A DNA stretch of 64,000 nucleotides from positions 62,001 to 126,000 of the forward strand of contig NZ_CP023344.1 in NCBI RefSeq assembly GCF_002310495.1, written 5' to 3'. Position 1 is the stretch's first letter, and the number at the start of each line of letters is the position of its first letter. Position numbers and translations under genes: made by a program. The notes beneath the pieces were generated by a model. That model saw only the letters and a program-made list of their open reading frames with translations, ran no database searches and was not told the DNA's origin. The DNA is from Nibricoccus aquaticus (GTDB lineage Bacteria; Verrucomicrobiota; Verrucomicrobiia; Opitutales; Opitutaceae). Positions 27,661 to 34,956 of the stretch are shown piece by piece.

Positions 27661-27694
27661 AAAGCGGCGCGGCCCCCACAGGCCGCGCCGCTTT
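27661..27694 (+). terminator. Strong terminator closing the nrt-porin operon
   Basis: Perfect 14-bp stem AAAGCGGCGCGGCC (27661-27674) with its complement at 27681-27694 and loop CCCACA. The following bases are CATTTC, so the U-tract is weak but the stem is very stable. Confidence 0.85.
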
Positions 27695-27704
27695 CATTTC
27701 CGAG

Positions 27705-27731
27705 GTAGGGCGGGTTAGCCTTAACCCCGCC
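27705..27731 (+). repeat. REP-like palindrome, GTAG foot
   Basis: GTAG (27705-27708) then GGCGGGTTA paired with TAACCCCGCC, one bulged C. Near-identical sense to the copy at 34838. Confidence 0.7.
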
Positions 27732-27764
27732 GGTTGGACTCCGCACACAACCCAGACCGATCGC

Positions 27765-27792
27765 CATTGGTAATTAGTCATTGGTCATTCGC
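27765..27792 (+). repeat. Degenerate 7-bp tandem array
   Basis: Four consecutive heptamers: CATTGGT, AATTAGT, CATTGGT, CATTCGC. The same unit (TCATTGG) appears at 48286-48299. Confidence 0.65.
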
Positions 27793-28053
27793 GCGCCGCC
27801 CAACGCCGCGCCCCCCCTGCTCAATTTCACTCACGCCTCATTCATACCTCATCACCACGCTGCCTCATTTTTCACATGAATAATTAGAGGTAAAACCCCG
27901 CCCGTTTTCCCCTCTCTTTTCTCCCCACATCGCTCCGCATCCGCCCACACTCACACCGACCGTCGATGAGCCACGCTCATCATCTTCCCCAAAACTATTC
28001 GCCGCTCAATTCCACCGAAGGCATGAACGCTGCTAATTGGTCGCTGCTCAAAA
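27793..28053. other. Promoter region of the second nitrate gene block
   Basis: 261 bp with lower GC than the flanks (AT-rich around 27841-27895, including TTTTTCACATGAATAATTAG). No gene is seen. It should carry the promoter for narK and the following reductase genes. No consensus site could be assigned with confidence. Confidence 0.4.
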
Positions 28054-29259
28054 ATGAACATCGCCCAGTTTAAGAAGTCCGGTCACTGGCCCACGCTCGC
28101 CACATCGTTTCTCTATTTCGACGTCAGCTTCATGGTGTGGACGCTCCTCGGCGCACTCGGCGCGATGATCGCCCCCGATCTCAGCCTCACCGCCGACCAA
28201 AAATTTCTGATGGTCTCCACGCCCATCCTCGCCGGTGCCTTCCTCCGCATCGCCCTGAGCATGCTCGTCGATCGCATCGGCACCAAGAAGACCGGCATCA
28301 TCGCCCAGCTCATCGTTATGGCCGGCCTCTTCGTCGCTTGGCAGCACGGTATCCATTCTCTCAATCAGGCTCTGATCCTCGGCGGCATCCTCGGCGTCGC
28401 CGGAGCCAGCTTCGCCGTCGCCCTCCCCCAATCCGGCCGCTGGTACCCGCCCCACATGCAGGGCGTCGTCCTCGGTCTCGCCGGTGCGGGCAACGTCGGT
28501 GTCGTCATCGATCACCTCGCCGCCCCCCGCATCGCCGCCCACTGGGGATGGCAGTCCGTCTTCGGCGCCGCCCTCATCCCGCTCGCACTCGCCTTCATCC
28601 TCTACGTGATTTTCTCCAAGGAGCCTCCCGGCGAATTCAAAAAGAAAAAACTCTCCGACTACGCCAAACTCCTCAGCGAAAAGGACGCCCACTGGTTCTG
28701 CTTTTTCTACACGATCAGCTTCGGAGGCTTCGTCGGCCTCGCCACCGCCTTTGCCATCTACTTCAGCGATCAATTCGGCCTCAAGCCCGTCCACGCCGGC
28801 GAAATGGCCGCCTTCTGCACCTTGGTCGGCGCACTCGGGCGTCCGATGGGCGGCGCGCTCGCCGACAAACTCGGCGGCATCAAAGCCCTCGGCGTCTTCT
28901 ACAGCGTCGCCATCGTCTCCCTCATCGTCGCCGCCCTCGCGCACAATCTCTGGATCTGCGGCGCCGCCTTCTTCGTCGCCTCCGGTGCCTTCGGCATGTG
29001 CAACGGATCCGTTTTTCAACTACTCCCGCAGCGCTTCGCTAAAGACATCTCCGTCATGACCGGCCTCGTCGGCTGCGGCGGCGGCATCGGCGGCTTCCTC
29101 CTCGGCCGCATGTTCGGCCTCTCCAAACAGCACACAGGCAACTACACCGTCGGCATCCTCCTCTTCGCCGGCCTCTGCGTCATCGCCCTCATCGGCCTGC
29201 GCCTCGTGAAAACCCGCTGGCGCACCACTTGGGGCGCCACCGCCGCCGCCCGCATCTAA
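28054..29259 (+). CDS. Nitrate/nitrite MFS transporter (NarK/NasA type)
   Basis: A 401-residue, 12-helix inner-membrane transporter. The nitrate-signature motif is visible as 'GLAGAGNVGVVIDHLAAPRIA' (about residues 140-160). A second one, 'GCGGGIGGFLLG', lies near residue 345. 'ILAGAFLRIALSMLVDRIGTKKTG' is the MFS loop motif of the family. With nrtABCD this gives two independent nitrate uptake routes in one locus. The first gene after the 447-bp gap and terminator, it probably starts a second transcript through the reductase genes. There is no Shine-Dalgarno before the ATG. Confidence 0.9.
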   Translation: MNIAQFKKSGHWPTLATSFLYFDVSFMVWTLLGALGAMIAPDLSLTADQKFLMVSTPILAGAFLRIALSMLVDRIGTKKTGIIAQLIVMAGLFVAWQHGIHSLNQALILGGILGVAGASFAVALPQSGRWYPPHMQGVVLGLAGAGNVGVVIDHLAAPRIAAHWGWQSVFGAALIPLALAFILYVIFSKEPPGEFKKKKLSDYAKLLSEKDAHWFCFFYTISFGGFVGLATAFAIYFSDQFGLKPVHAGEMAAFCTLVGALGRPMGGALADKLGGIKALGVFYSVAIVSLIVAALAHNLWICGAAFFVASGAFGMCNGSVFQLLPQRFAKDISVMTGLVGCGGGIGGFLLGRMFGLSKQHTGNYTVGILLFAGLCVIALIGLRLVKTRWRTTWGATAAARI

Positions 29260-29284
29260 CTGCGTCCGCGAATCTCTTCTCGAT

Positions 29285-29313
29285 GTAGGCGGGGTGCCCT
29301 CACCCCGCTTTTT
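29285..29313 (+). repeat. REP-like palindrome that may double as a terminator
   Basis: GTAG (29285-29288), perfect GCGGGGTG/CACCCCGC stem with CCCT loop (29289-29308), then TTTTT. Same stem as at 10643. The U-run makes it a plausible partial terminator between narK and the PP2C-kinase gene. Confidence 0.75.
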
Positions 29314-29360
29314 CGTCTCCAAATCCCGCCACTCCTCCGCGCTCACCCGCCCCGCCTCTC

Positions 29361-31130
29361 ATGCCGCAACCCGCGCTCGCCCACGCATCCACCGACCGCC
29401 ACGCTCACGCGGCAATGAAGGTTTTCCCCACCTCACACGGCGTCCCGCGTCACCCCACCGGCACCTCGCAAGACGCCTCCCGCGTGCTCGTCCGCGACGG
29501 CCGCGTCATCGCCGCCCTCGCTGACGGCGTCGGCTCCAGTCAGGAGGGCGGAGCCGCCGCTCAACGCGCCGTCGACATGATCGTCGATTACTACGTCGCC
29601 CGCCCCCAGGCTTGGACTCCCCGCCGCGCCCTCACCGACTTCGTCAGCCAGATCAACCGCATCTTCCACCAAGAATCCCAGCTCCGCCACGGCTCCTCCG
29701 AACTCCTCTGCACCCTCACCGTCGCCGTCATCGAAAACGGCCGCCTCTACGGCCTCAACATCGGTGACTCCCCCGCCTACCTCTGGCGCCGCGCCAAACT
29801 CACCCGCCTCTCCCAAAACCATGCCCTCTCCCAAAACGGCATGCAGCACGTCCTCACCCGCGCCGTCGGCCTCGAACCCACTGTCGAGCCGTGGTTCTTC
29901 GAAAACACCGTCGAGGATGGCGACATGCTGCTCCTCTGCTCCGACGGCGTCTCCAACGCCGTATCCGAAAACCAACTCGCCGAACTCCTCTCCCGCCGCA
30001 CCGCCGCCCGCAGCATCGTTTCCTCCGCCGCCGAGCGCATCGAAGAAAACTCCGATCTCCGCGACGACGCCACCGCCGTCGTCCTCGACATCGCCCAGCG
30101 CGGCTGGACCGGCGGCACCGGCGAACGCCCCCTCGAAGTCCTCCCCGCCCTCCGCCCCGGCGACATCATCGACAACTTCAAACTCCTCCGCCCTCTCCAG
30201 GACACCGCCCGCGTCTGGCTCGCCGAAAAACTCCCCGCCTCCGCCTCAGCCTCCGATCATTCAACTTTCAACCTTCAACCTTCAACCCACGCACCAAGCG
30301 CCACAGGCGCTCGGTGCGTGCTTAAATTCCCTCCCCTCGAAGCCCGCGACGAAGACGCCCGCCGTGACGGCTTCCTCCGCGAACTCTGGCAGGCCTCCCG
30401 CATCGACTCTCCCGACTTCATCCGCGCCACCATCCCCGCCGAGGGCTCCCTCCGCTACTACGTGATGGACTACGTCGAGGCGCCCACCCTTCGAGCACAC
30501 CTCGCCAACGGCTCTCTCCGCGTCGAGGAAACTGTCGAGCTCGCCCGCTTCCTCCTGCGCTCCGGCCAGTATCTGCTTTCCCGCGACCACGCCCACGGCG
30601 ACATCAAACCCGATAATATCCTCGTCCTCCGCGACGGCGAAAACCTCCGCTTCCTCCTCATCGACCTAGGCAGCGCCGCCGAGGTCTTCTCCGTCACCAA
30701 CCGCGCCGGCACCCCCAGCTACCTCGCTCCCGAACGCTTCCAAAACGCCCCGCTCTCCGAACGCACCGAGCTTTTCGCCATCGGCGTCACCCTCTACGAA
30801 TCCCTCGTCCGCACCTACCCCTACGGCGAGATCGAGCGCTTCCAGACTCCTCGCTTCGACACTTCTCCCAAACGCCTTACCCGCCTCAACACTGCCGTCC
30901 CGCCCTGGCTCGAATCCGTCATTTCCCGCTCCCTCGCCCCCGATCCCGACGACCGCTACCAAAACTTCTCCGAGATGGCCTACGACTTGGACCATCCAAA
31001 CGAGGTCACGCCGTTCTACGCAAAAAACACCGCCCTCCTGGATCGCGACCCCGTCCGCTTCTACAAGCTCCTCAGCCTCGCCCTCTTCCTGACGAACATC
31101 GCCCTTCTCTGGCACCGCCTCCGTCGCTGA
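29361..31130 (+). CDS. Bifunctional PP2C phosphatase - Ser/Thr protein kinase, membrane-anchored
   Basis: A 589-residue fusion. Residues about 20-250 are a PP2C phosphatase ('ADGVGSSQEGGAAAQRAV', 'GDSPAYLWR', 'LLLCSDGVSNAV', 'RDDATAVVLDIA'). Residues about 268-560 are a Hanks-type kinase with Lys in 'CVLKFPP', catalytic loop 'HGDIKPDN' (about 411-418), 'DLGSA' in place of DFG, and 'GTPSYLAPERF'. The glycine loop is poorly preserved. One hydrophobic helix ends the protein ('LLSLALFLTNIALLWHRL'). An in-frame ATG at 29415 is an alternative start. I recall such fusions beside nitrate transporters in several phyla, which suggests control of uptake by phosphorylation; the target is unknown. A heptamer array plus palindrome interrupts the kinase N-lobe. 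Confidence 0.88.
   Translation: MPQPALAHASTDRHAHAAMKVFPTSHGVPRHPTGTSQDASRVLVRDGRVIAALADGVGSSQEGGAAAQRAVDMIVDYYVARPQAWTPRRALTDFVSQINRIFHQESQLRHGSSELLCTLTVAVIENGRLYGLNIGDSPAYLWRRAKLTRLSQNHALSQNGMQHVLTRAVGLEPTVEPWFFENTVEDGDMLLLCSDGVSNAVSENQLAELLSRRTAARSIVSSAAERIEENSDLRDDATAVVLDIAQRGWTGGTGERPLEVLPALRPGDIIDNFKLLRPLQDTARVWLAEKLPASASASDHSTFNLQPSTHAPSATGARCVLKFPPLEARDEDARRDGFLRELWQASRIDSPDFIRATIPAEGSLRYYVMDYVEAPTLRAHLANGSLRVEETVELARFLLRSGQYLLSRDHAHGDIKPDNILVLRDGENLRFLLIDLGSAAEVFSVTNRAGTPSYLAPERFQNAPLSERTELFAIGVTLYESLVRTYPYGEIERFQTPRFDTSPKRLTRLNTAVPPWLESVISRSLAPDPDDRYQNFSEMAYDLDHPNEVTPFYAKNTALLDRDPVRFYKLLSLALFLTNIALLWHRLRR
30260..30320 (+). repeat. Intragenic heptamer array plus palindrome
   Basis: Four 7-bp units (TTCAACT, then TTCAACC three times, 30260-30287). 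They run directly into a 15-bp palindrome (30288-30302 with 30306-30320, one mismatch, loop ACA). It lies inside the kinase coding sequence, adding roughly residues 300-320, and keeps the frame open. Confidence 0.8.
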
Positions 31131-31226
31131 AAAACGATGAGCACTTCTCATCGTTACCCATAAAACTATTCAGCGCGTTGATTGATCACCGCCCCTCCGT
31201 GGCATCGCGGGTGCTAATTAGCGGGC

Positions 31227-33026
31227 GTGTCCGTCCCGACTGATCTCCTCGCCGCTCCCGCACCGTTCTCGCCCTCCCAAAAGGAGTACCTCCAGGGCTT
31301 CATGGCCGGCGTTTACGCGTCCGGCTCGATTCCCTTCGTCGGCACCCACGCCTCCGGCCAGCTCACCGCCACCCCCGGAGCCGCCACTTCCGGCAACCTC
31401 GCCGCGCCCGACGAAGAAACCGTCCACGGCACCCCGCTCGGCGATCTCTGCAAAGAAGAACGCTGGAAACACGACGAGAACCCGCTCGACGCTTGGGAAC
31501 GCCTCCTCAAGCACGCCGACGAAAACAAGTTCCCCGACGCGGAGAACATGTACCGTTTCAAAACCCACGGCCTCTTCTACGTCGCCCCCGCTCAGGACAG
31601 TTTCATGATCCGTCTGCGCGTCCCTGCCTGCGAGATGACCGCCACGCAGATGCACGGCCTCGCGGACATCGCCGCAGAGTTGGGCGGCGGATACGCCCAC
31701 ATCACCACCCGCGGCAACTTCCAGATCCGCGACTTCAAGCCCAAGGACATCGTCCGCCTCCTCACCTGGGTCCAGGACCTCGGCCTCACCTCCAAAGGCG
31801 CCGGCGCTGACAACATCCGCAACGTTACCGCCTCCCCCAACTCTGGCTTCGATCCCACCGAACTCCTCGACGTCCGCCCCTTCGCCAAAGGCCTCCACCA
31901 CTATATTCTCAACCACCGCGACATGTACGGCCTCCCGCGGAAATTCAACGTCGCCTTCGACAACGGCGGCTCCATCTCCGCCGCGGCCGACACCAACGAC
32001 ATCGGCTTCTTCGCCGTCCGCGTCACCGAGAAAACCCTCGCCGCTTCGCCCTCTCCTACGCGTGTCGAGCCCGGCATCTACTTCCGCGTCCACCTCGGCG
32101 GCATCACCGGCCACCAAGACTTCGCCCGCGACACCGGCCTGCTCATCAAGCCTTCCGAGGCCGTCGCCGTATCCGCGGCCATGATTCGCGTCTTCGCCGA
32201 GAACGGCAATCGCACCAACCGCAAGAAAGCCCGCCTCAAGTACGTCCTCGATAGCTGGGGCTTCGAAAAGTTCATCGCCGAAACCCAGAAGAAACTCGCC
32301 TTCCACCTCGGCCGCCTGCCGCTCGAAGCCTGCGAACCTCGCCAGCCCGTCGTGAAACACGGCTGGCTCGGCGTCGCAAAACAGTCCCAAAAAGGCCTCA
32401 ACTCCATCGGCGTCGGCATCCCCGTCGGCCGCATGTCGCCGAAGCAGATGCACGCCATCGCCGACCTCGCTACGAACTTCGGCAAAGGCGAAATCCGCCT
32501 CACCGTCTGGCAGAATCTCCTCATCCCTCACATCCCCGACGCCTTCGTCGAGTCGGTGAAACGCTCCGTCAGCCGCATGGGCTTCTTCACCGAAGCGGGT
32601 AGCATCGCCGCCGGCGTCATCGCGTGCACCGGCAGCCGCGGCTGCAAATACGCCGCCGCCGACACCAAGGCCCACGCCGTCGAGATCATCAAGAAACTCG
32701 ACGCGAAACTCCGCCTGGATTCTCCCGTCAACATCCACTTCACCGGTTGCCCCAACTCTTGCGCGCAACACTACGCTGGCGACATCGGTTTCGTCGGCTC
32801 GAAACTCCCCGACGGCGCCGAAGGCTACAACGTCGTCCTCGGCGGCGGCATGGACAACGAGCAAGGCGTCGCCCGCGAACTCTTCAAAGGCATCCGAGCC
32901 ACCGAAGTCCCCGCCCTCGTCGAAAAAATCCTCGTCACCTACAGCGGCAAAAAACAGCGCGGCGAAACCTTCGTCCAATGGTCCCGCCGCCACTCCATGA
33001 AAGAGCTCCAGGAGTTCCTCACCTGA
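31227..33026 (+). CDS. nirA: Siroheme-[4Fe-4S] nitrite reductase, NirA type
   Basis: A 599-residue enzyme reducing nitrite to ammonium with six electrons in the cytoplasm. The start is GTG. The duplicated nitrite/sulfite reductase ferredoxin-like and siroheme domains are complete. 'ITTRGNFQIRDFKPKDI' and 'RLTVWQNLLIPHIP' are the two substrate/siroheme half-domain motifs. Cluster ligands are Cys467, Cys473, Cys508 and Cys512 in 'CTGSRGCKYA' and 'FTGCPNSCAQHYAGDIGFVG'. Residues 13-32 ('PFSPSQKEYLQGFMAGVYAS') form an extra N-terminal peptide also found in the next gene's product. Context (nitrate reductase, transporters) favours nitrite over sulfite as substrate. Confidence 0.9.
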   Translation: MSVPTDLLAAPAPFSPSQKEYLQGFMAGVYASGSIPFVGTHASGQLTATPGAATSGNLAAPDEETVHGTPLGDLCKEERWKHDENPLDAWERLLKHADENKFPDAENMYRFKTHGLFYVAPAQDSFMIRLRVPACEMTATQMHGLADIAAELGGGYAHITTRGNFQIRDFKPKDIVRLLTWVQDLGLTSKGAGADNIRNVTASPNSGFDPTELLDVRPFAKGLHHYILNHRDMYGLPRKFNVAFDNGGSISAAADTNDIGFFAVRVTEKTLAASPSPTRVEPGIYFRVHLGGITGHQDFARDTGLLIKPSEAVAVSAAMIRVFAENGNRTNRKKARLKYVLDSWGFEKFIAETQKKLAFHLGRLPLEACEPRQPVVKHGWLGVAKQSQKGLNSIGVGIPVGRMSPKQMHAIADLATNFGKGEIRLTVWQNLLIPHIPDAFVESVKRSVSRMGFFTEAGSIAAGVIACTGSRGCKYAAADTKAHAVEIIKKLDAKLRLDSPVNIHFTGCPNSCAQHYAGDIGFVGSKLPDGAEGYNVVLGGGMDNEQGVARELFKGIRATEVPALVEKILVTYSGKKQRGETFVQWSRRHSMKELQEFLT

Positions 33027-33075
33027 TCGGGATCACAATCCTGTTAATTCTGTAATCCTGTCTAAAAAATTTTCG
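33027..33075. repeat. AATCCTGT-type leader repeat
   Basis: AATCCTGT, AATTCTGT and AATCCTGT occur in series (33040-33062), followed by CTAAAAAATTTT just before the next start codon. It occupies almost the whole gap between nirA and the flavoprotein gene. Confidence 0.5.
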
Positions 33076-34836
33076 ATGTCTTCGATTCCTCTTCTTCCCG
33101 AGACCGCTCCCTTCTCCCCCGAGCAACGCGCGTGGCTCAACGGCTTCTTCGCCGGCCTCTTCTCCCGCACCAATTCCTCCGCAGCGCCCGCCGTCGCCGC
33201 CGCAACCCTACAGCCGTTAACGATCCTCTTCGGTTCCCAAACCGGCACCTCCGAAAGCCTCGCTAAACGCGCCGCCAAGGAAGCCGGCAAACGCGGCTTC
33301 GCTCCCACCGTCGTGGACATGGCCCAGACCGACATCGCCAAACTCGCCGGCGAGAAAAACGCCCTCGTCATAACCAGCACCTATGGCGATGGCGAACCGC
33401 CAGACAACGCCAAGTCCCTCTGGGAAGCTCTCGCCAAAGACGACGCCCCCAGCCTCGCCAGCCTCAACTTCTCCGTCTGCGCCCTCGGTGACACCAACTA
33501 CGCCCAGTTCTGCCGCTGCGGCATCGACTTTGATCAACGCCTCGAAAAATGCGGCGCCAAACGCATCGCCGACCGCGCCGACTGCGACCTTGAGTACGAC
33601 GAAAAATTCACCAAGTGGCTCGACGCCTCCCTCAACGCCCTCGGTTCCGCCTCCGCCGCTCCATCACCTGCTGCGACCTCATCCGCTCCCGCTGCAGCCA
33701 CTGATTCCGACGCTCACGGCGAATCCCTCTACTCAAAGAAAAATCCTTACGCATCCCTCCTCCTCAGTTCGCGAAACCTTAACGCACCCGGCTCCGCGAA
33801 ATCCGTCCACCACATCGAATTCGATCTCGCCGGTTCCGGCCTCGCCTACGAAGCCGGTGACGCCCTCGGCGTCATTCCGCACAACTGCCCCGAACTCGTC
33901 GCCGACGTTCTCACTGCCCTCGGTTTCGACGGCGAAGAAGCCATCGCCAGTGCCGATGGTTCCACCACCTCGCTCCGGCAGGCGCTTACCACCACCTACG
34001 ATCTCGGCAAACCCTCGCCCGATCTCCTCGCCGCCGTCGCCAAAAAAACCACCGCTCCCGTCACCGCCGGTGCTAGCGTCGCCGCCACGTCACCGGCACC
34101 TCACCACGTCATCGACGTGCTCCACGCGTATCCAGACGCCAAGTTCACCGCCGCGGAGTTCGTCGCCCTGCTGAAAAAAATCCAGCCGCGCCTCTACTCG
34201 ATCTCCTCCAGTCCCAAAGCCCACCCCGGCCAGGTCCACCTGACCGTCGGCGCCGTCCGCTACGATCTCCACGGACGCCCGCGCAAAGGCGTCTGCTCCA
34301 CCTTCCTCGCCGACCGCGCCAAACCCGGCGACACCCGCATCGGTGTTTTCGTTCACAGCAACAAAGCCTTCCGTCCGCCCGCCAATCCCGACGCCCCCAT
34401 GATCATGGTCGGCCCCGGCACCGGCATCGCCCCCTTCCGCGCCTTCCTCGAAGAACGCATGGCTTCCGGCGCCAAAGGCAAAAACTGGCTCTTCTTCGGC
34501 GACCAAAAAGCCTCCACTGATTTCCTCTATCAGGACGAACTTACCGCCCTCCAGAAATCCGGTGTCCTCACCCGCCTCGACACCGCCTTCTCCCGCGACC
34601 AGCAGGAAAAAATCTACGTCCAAAACCGGATGCTCGAAGCCGCCGCCGAACTCTTCGCCTGGCTCGAAGCCGGTGGACACTTCTACGTCTGCGGCGACGC
34701 CTCCCGCATGGCCAAGGACGTCGACGCCGCCCTCCACAAAGTCGTCGAACTCGCCGGCAAAAAAACCCCCGAGCAAGCCGCCGCCTATATCCAAAATCTC
34801 AAGACCACCAAACGCTACGCCCGCGACGTGTATTAA
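33076..34836 (+). CDS. CysJ-like diflavin reductase, probable electron donor to NirA
   Basis: A 586-residue FMN/FAD/NADPH reductase. Flavodoxin domain about 48-190 ('FGSQTGTSESLAKRAAKEAG', 'TSTYGDGEPPDNAKSLW', 'ALGDTNYAQFCRCG'). FAD domain has 'RLYSISSSPKAHPGQVHLTV' and 'KGVCSTFLAD'. NADPH domain has 'IMVGPGTGIAPFRAFLEER' and 'YVCGDASRMAKDV', and the usual end 'KRYARDVY'. It is annotated as sulfite reductase flavoprotein in most databases, but placed between nirA and the nitrate-reductase genes it more likely supplies electrons to nitrite reduction. Residues 12-30 ('PFSPEQRAWLNGFFAGLFS') match the N-terminal peptide of NirA. A REP-like palindrome follows 1 bp after the stop. Confidence 0.88.
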   Translation: MSSIPLLPETAPFSPEQRAWLNGFFAGLFSRTNSSAAPAVAAATLQPLTILFGSQTGTSESLAKRAAKEAGKRGFAPTVVDMAQTDIAKLAGEKNALVITSTYGDGEPPDNAKSLWEALAKDDAPSLASLNFSVCALGDTNYAQFCRCGIDFDQRLEKCGAKRIADRADCDLEYDEKFTKWLDASLNALGSASAAPSPAATSSAPAAATDSDAHGESLYSKKNPYASLLLSSRNLNAPGSAKSVHHIEFDLAGSGLAYEAGDALGVIPHNCPELVADVLTALGFDGEEAIASADGSTTSLRQALTTTYDLGKPSPDLLAAVAKKTTAPVTAGASVAATSPAPHHVIDVLHAYPDAKFTAAEFVALLKKIQPRLYSISSSPKAHPGQVHLTVGAVRYDLHGRPRKGVCSTFLADRAKPGDTRIGVFVHSNKAFRPPANPDAPMIMVGPGTGIAPFRAFLEERMASGAKGKNWLFFGDQKASTDFLYQDELTALQKSGVLTRLDTAFSRDQQEKIYVQNRMLEAAAELFAWLEAGGHFYVCGDASRMAKDVDAALHKVVELAGKKTPEQAAAYIQNLKTTKRYARDVY

Positions 34837-34837
34837 G

Positions 34838-34863
34838 GTAGGGCGGGTTGGCCCTAACCCGCC
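34838..34863 (+). repeat. REP-like palindrome, GTAG foot
   Basis: GTAG (34838-34841), perfect stem GGCGGGTT (34842-34849) and AACCCGCC (34856-34863), loop GGCCCT. Starts 1 bp after the flavoprotein stop codon, within the operon. Confidence 0.75.
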
Positions 34864-34928
34864 GCTTCGCCACCGCACACCAGCACGCACCACCTCCCAT
34901 TCATCACCGCCAACGCCTGCGCTCCGAC

Positions 34929-34949
34929 CTACTCGCTACCCGCTACTTC
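34929..34949 (+). repeat. Degenerate 7-bp tandem array upstream of the Fe-S/anchor gene
   Basis: CTACTCG, CTACCCG, CTACTTC. It ends 7 bp before the TTG start codon of the next gene, where a ribosome site would be expected. The same unit recurs inside that gene. Confidence 0.6.
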
Positions 34950-34956
34950 CGCCCCC

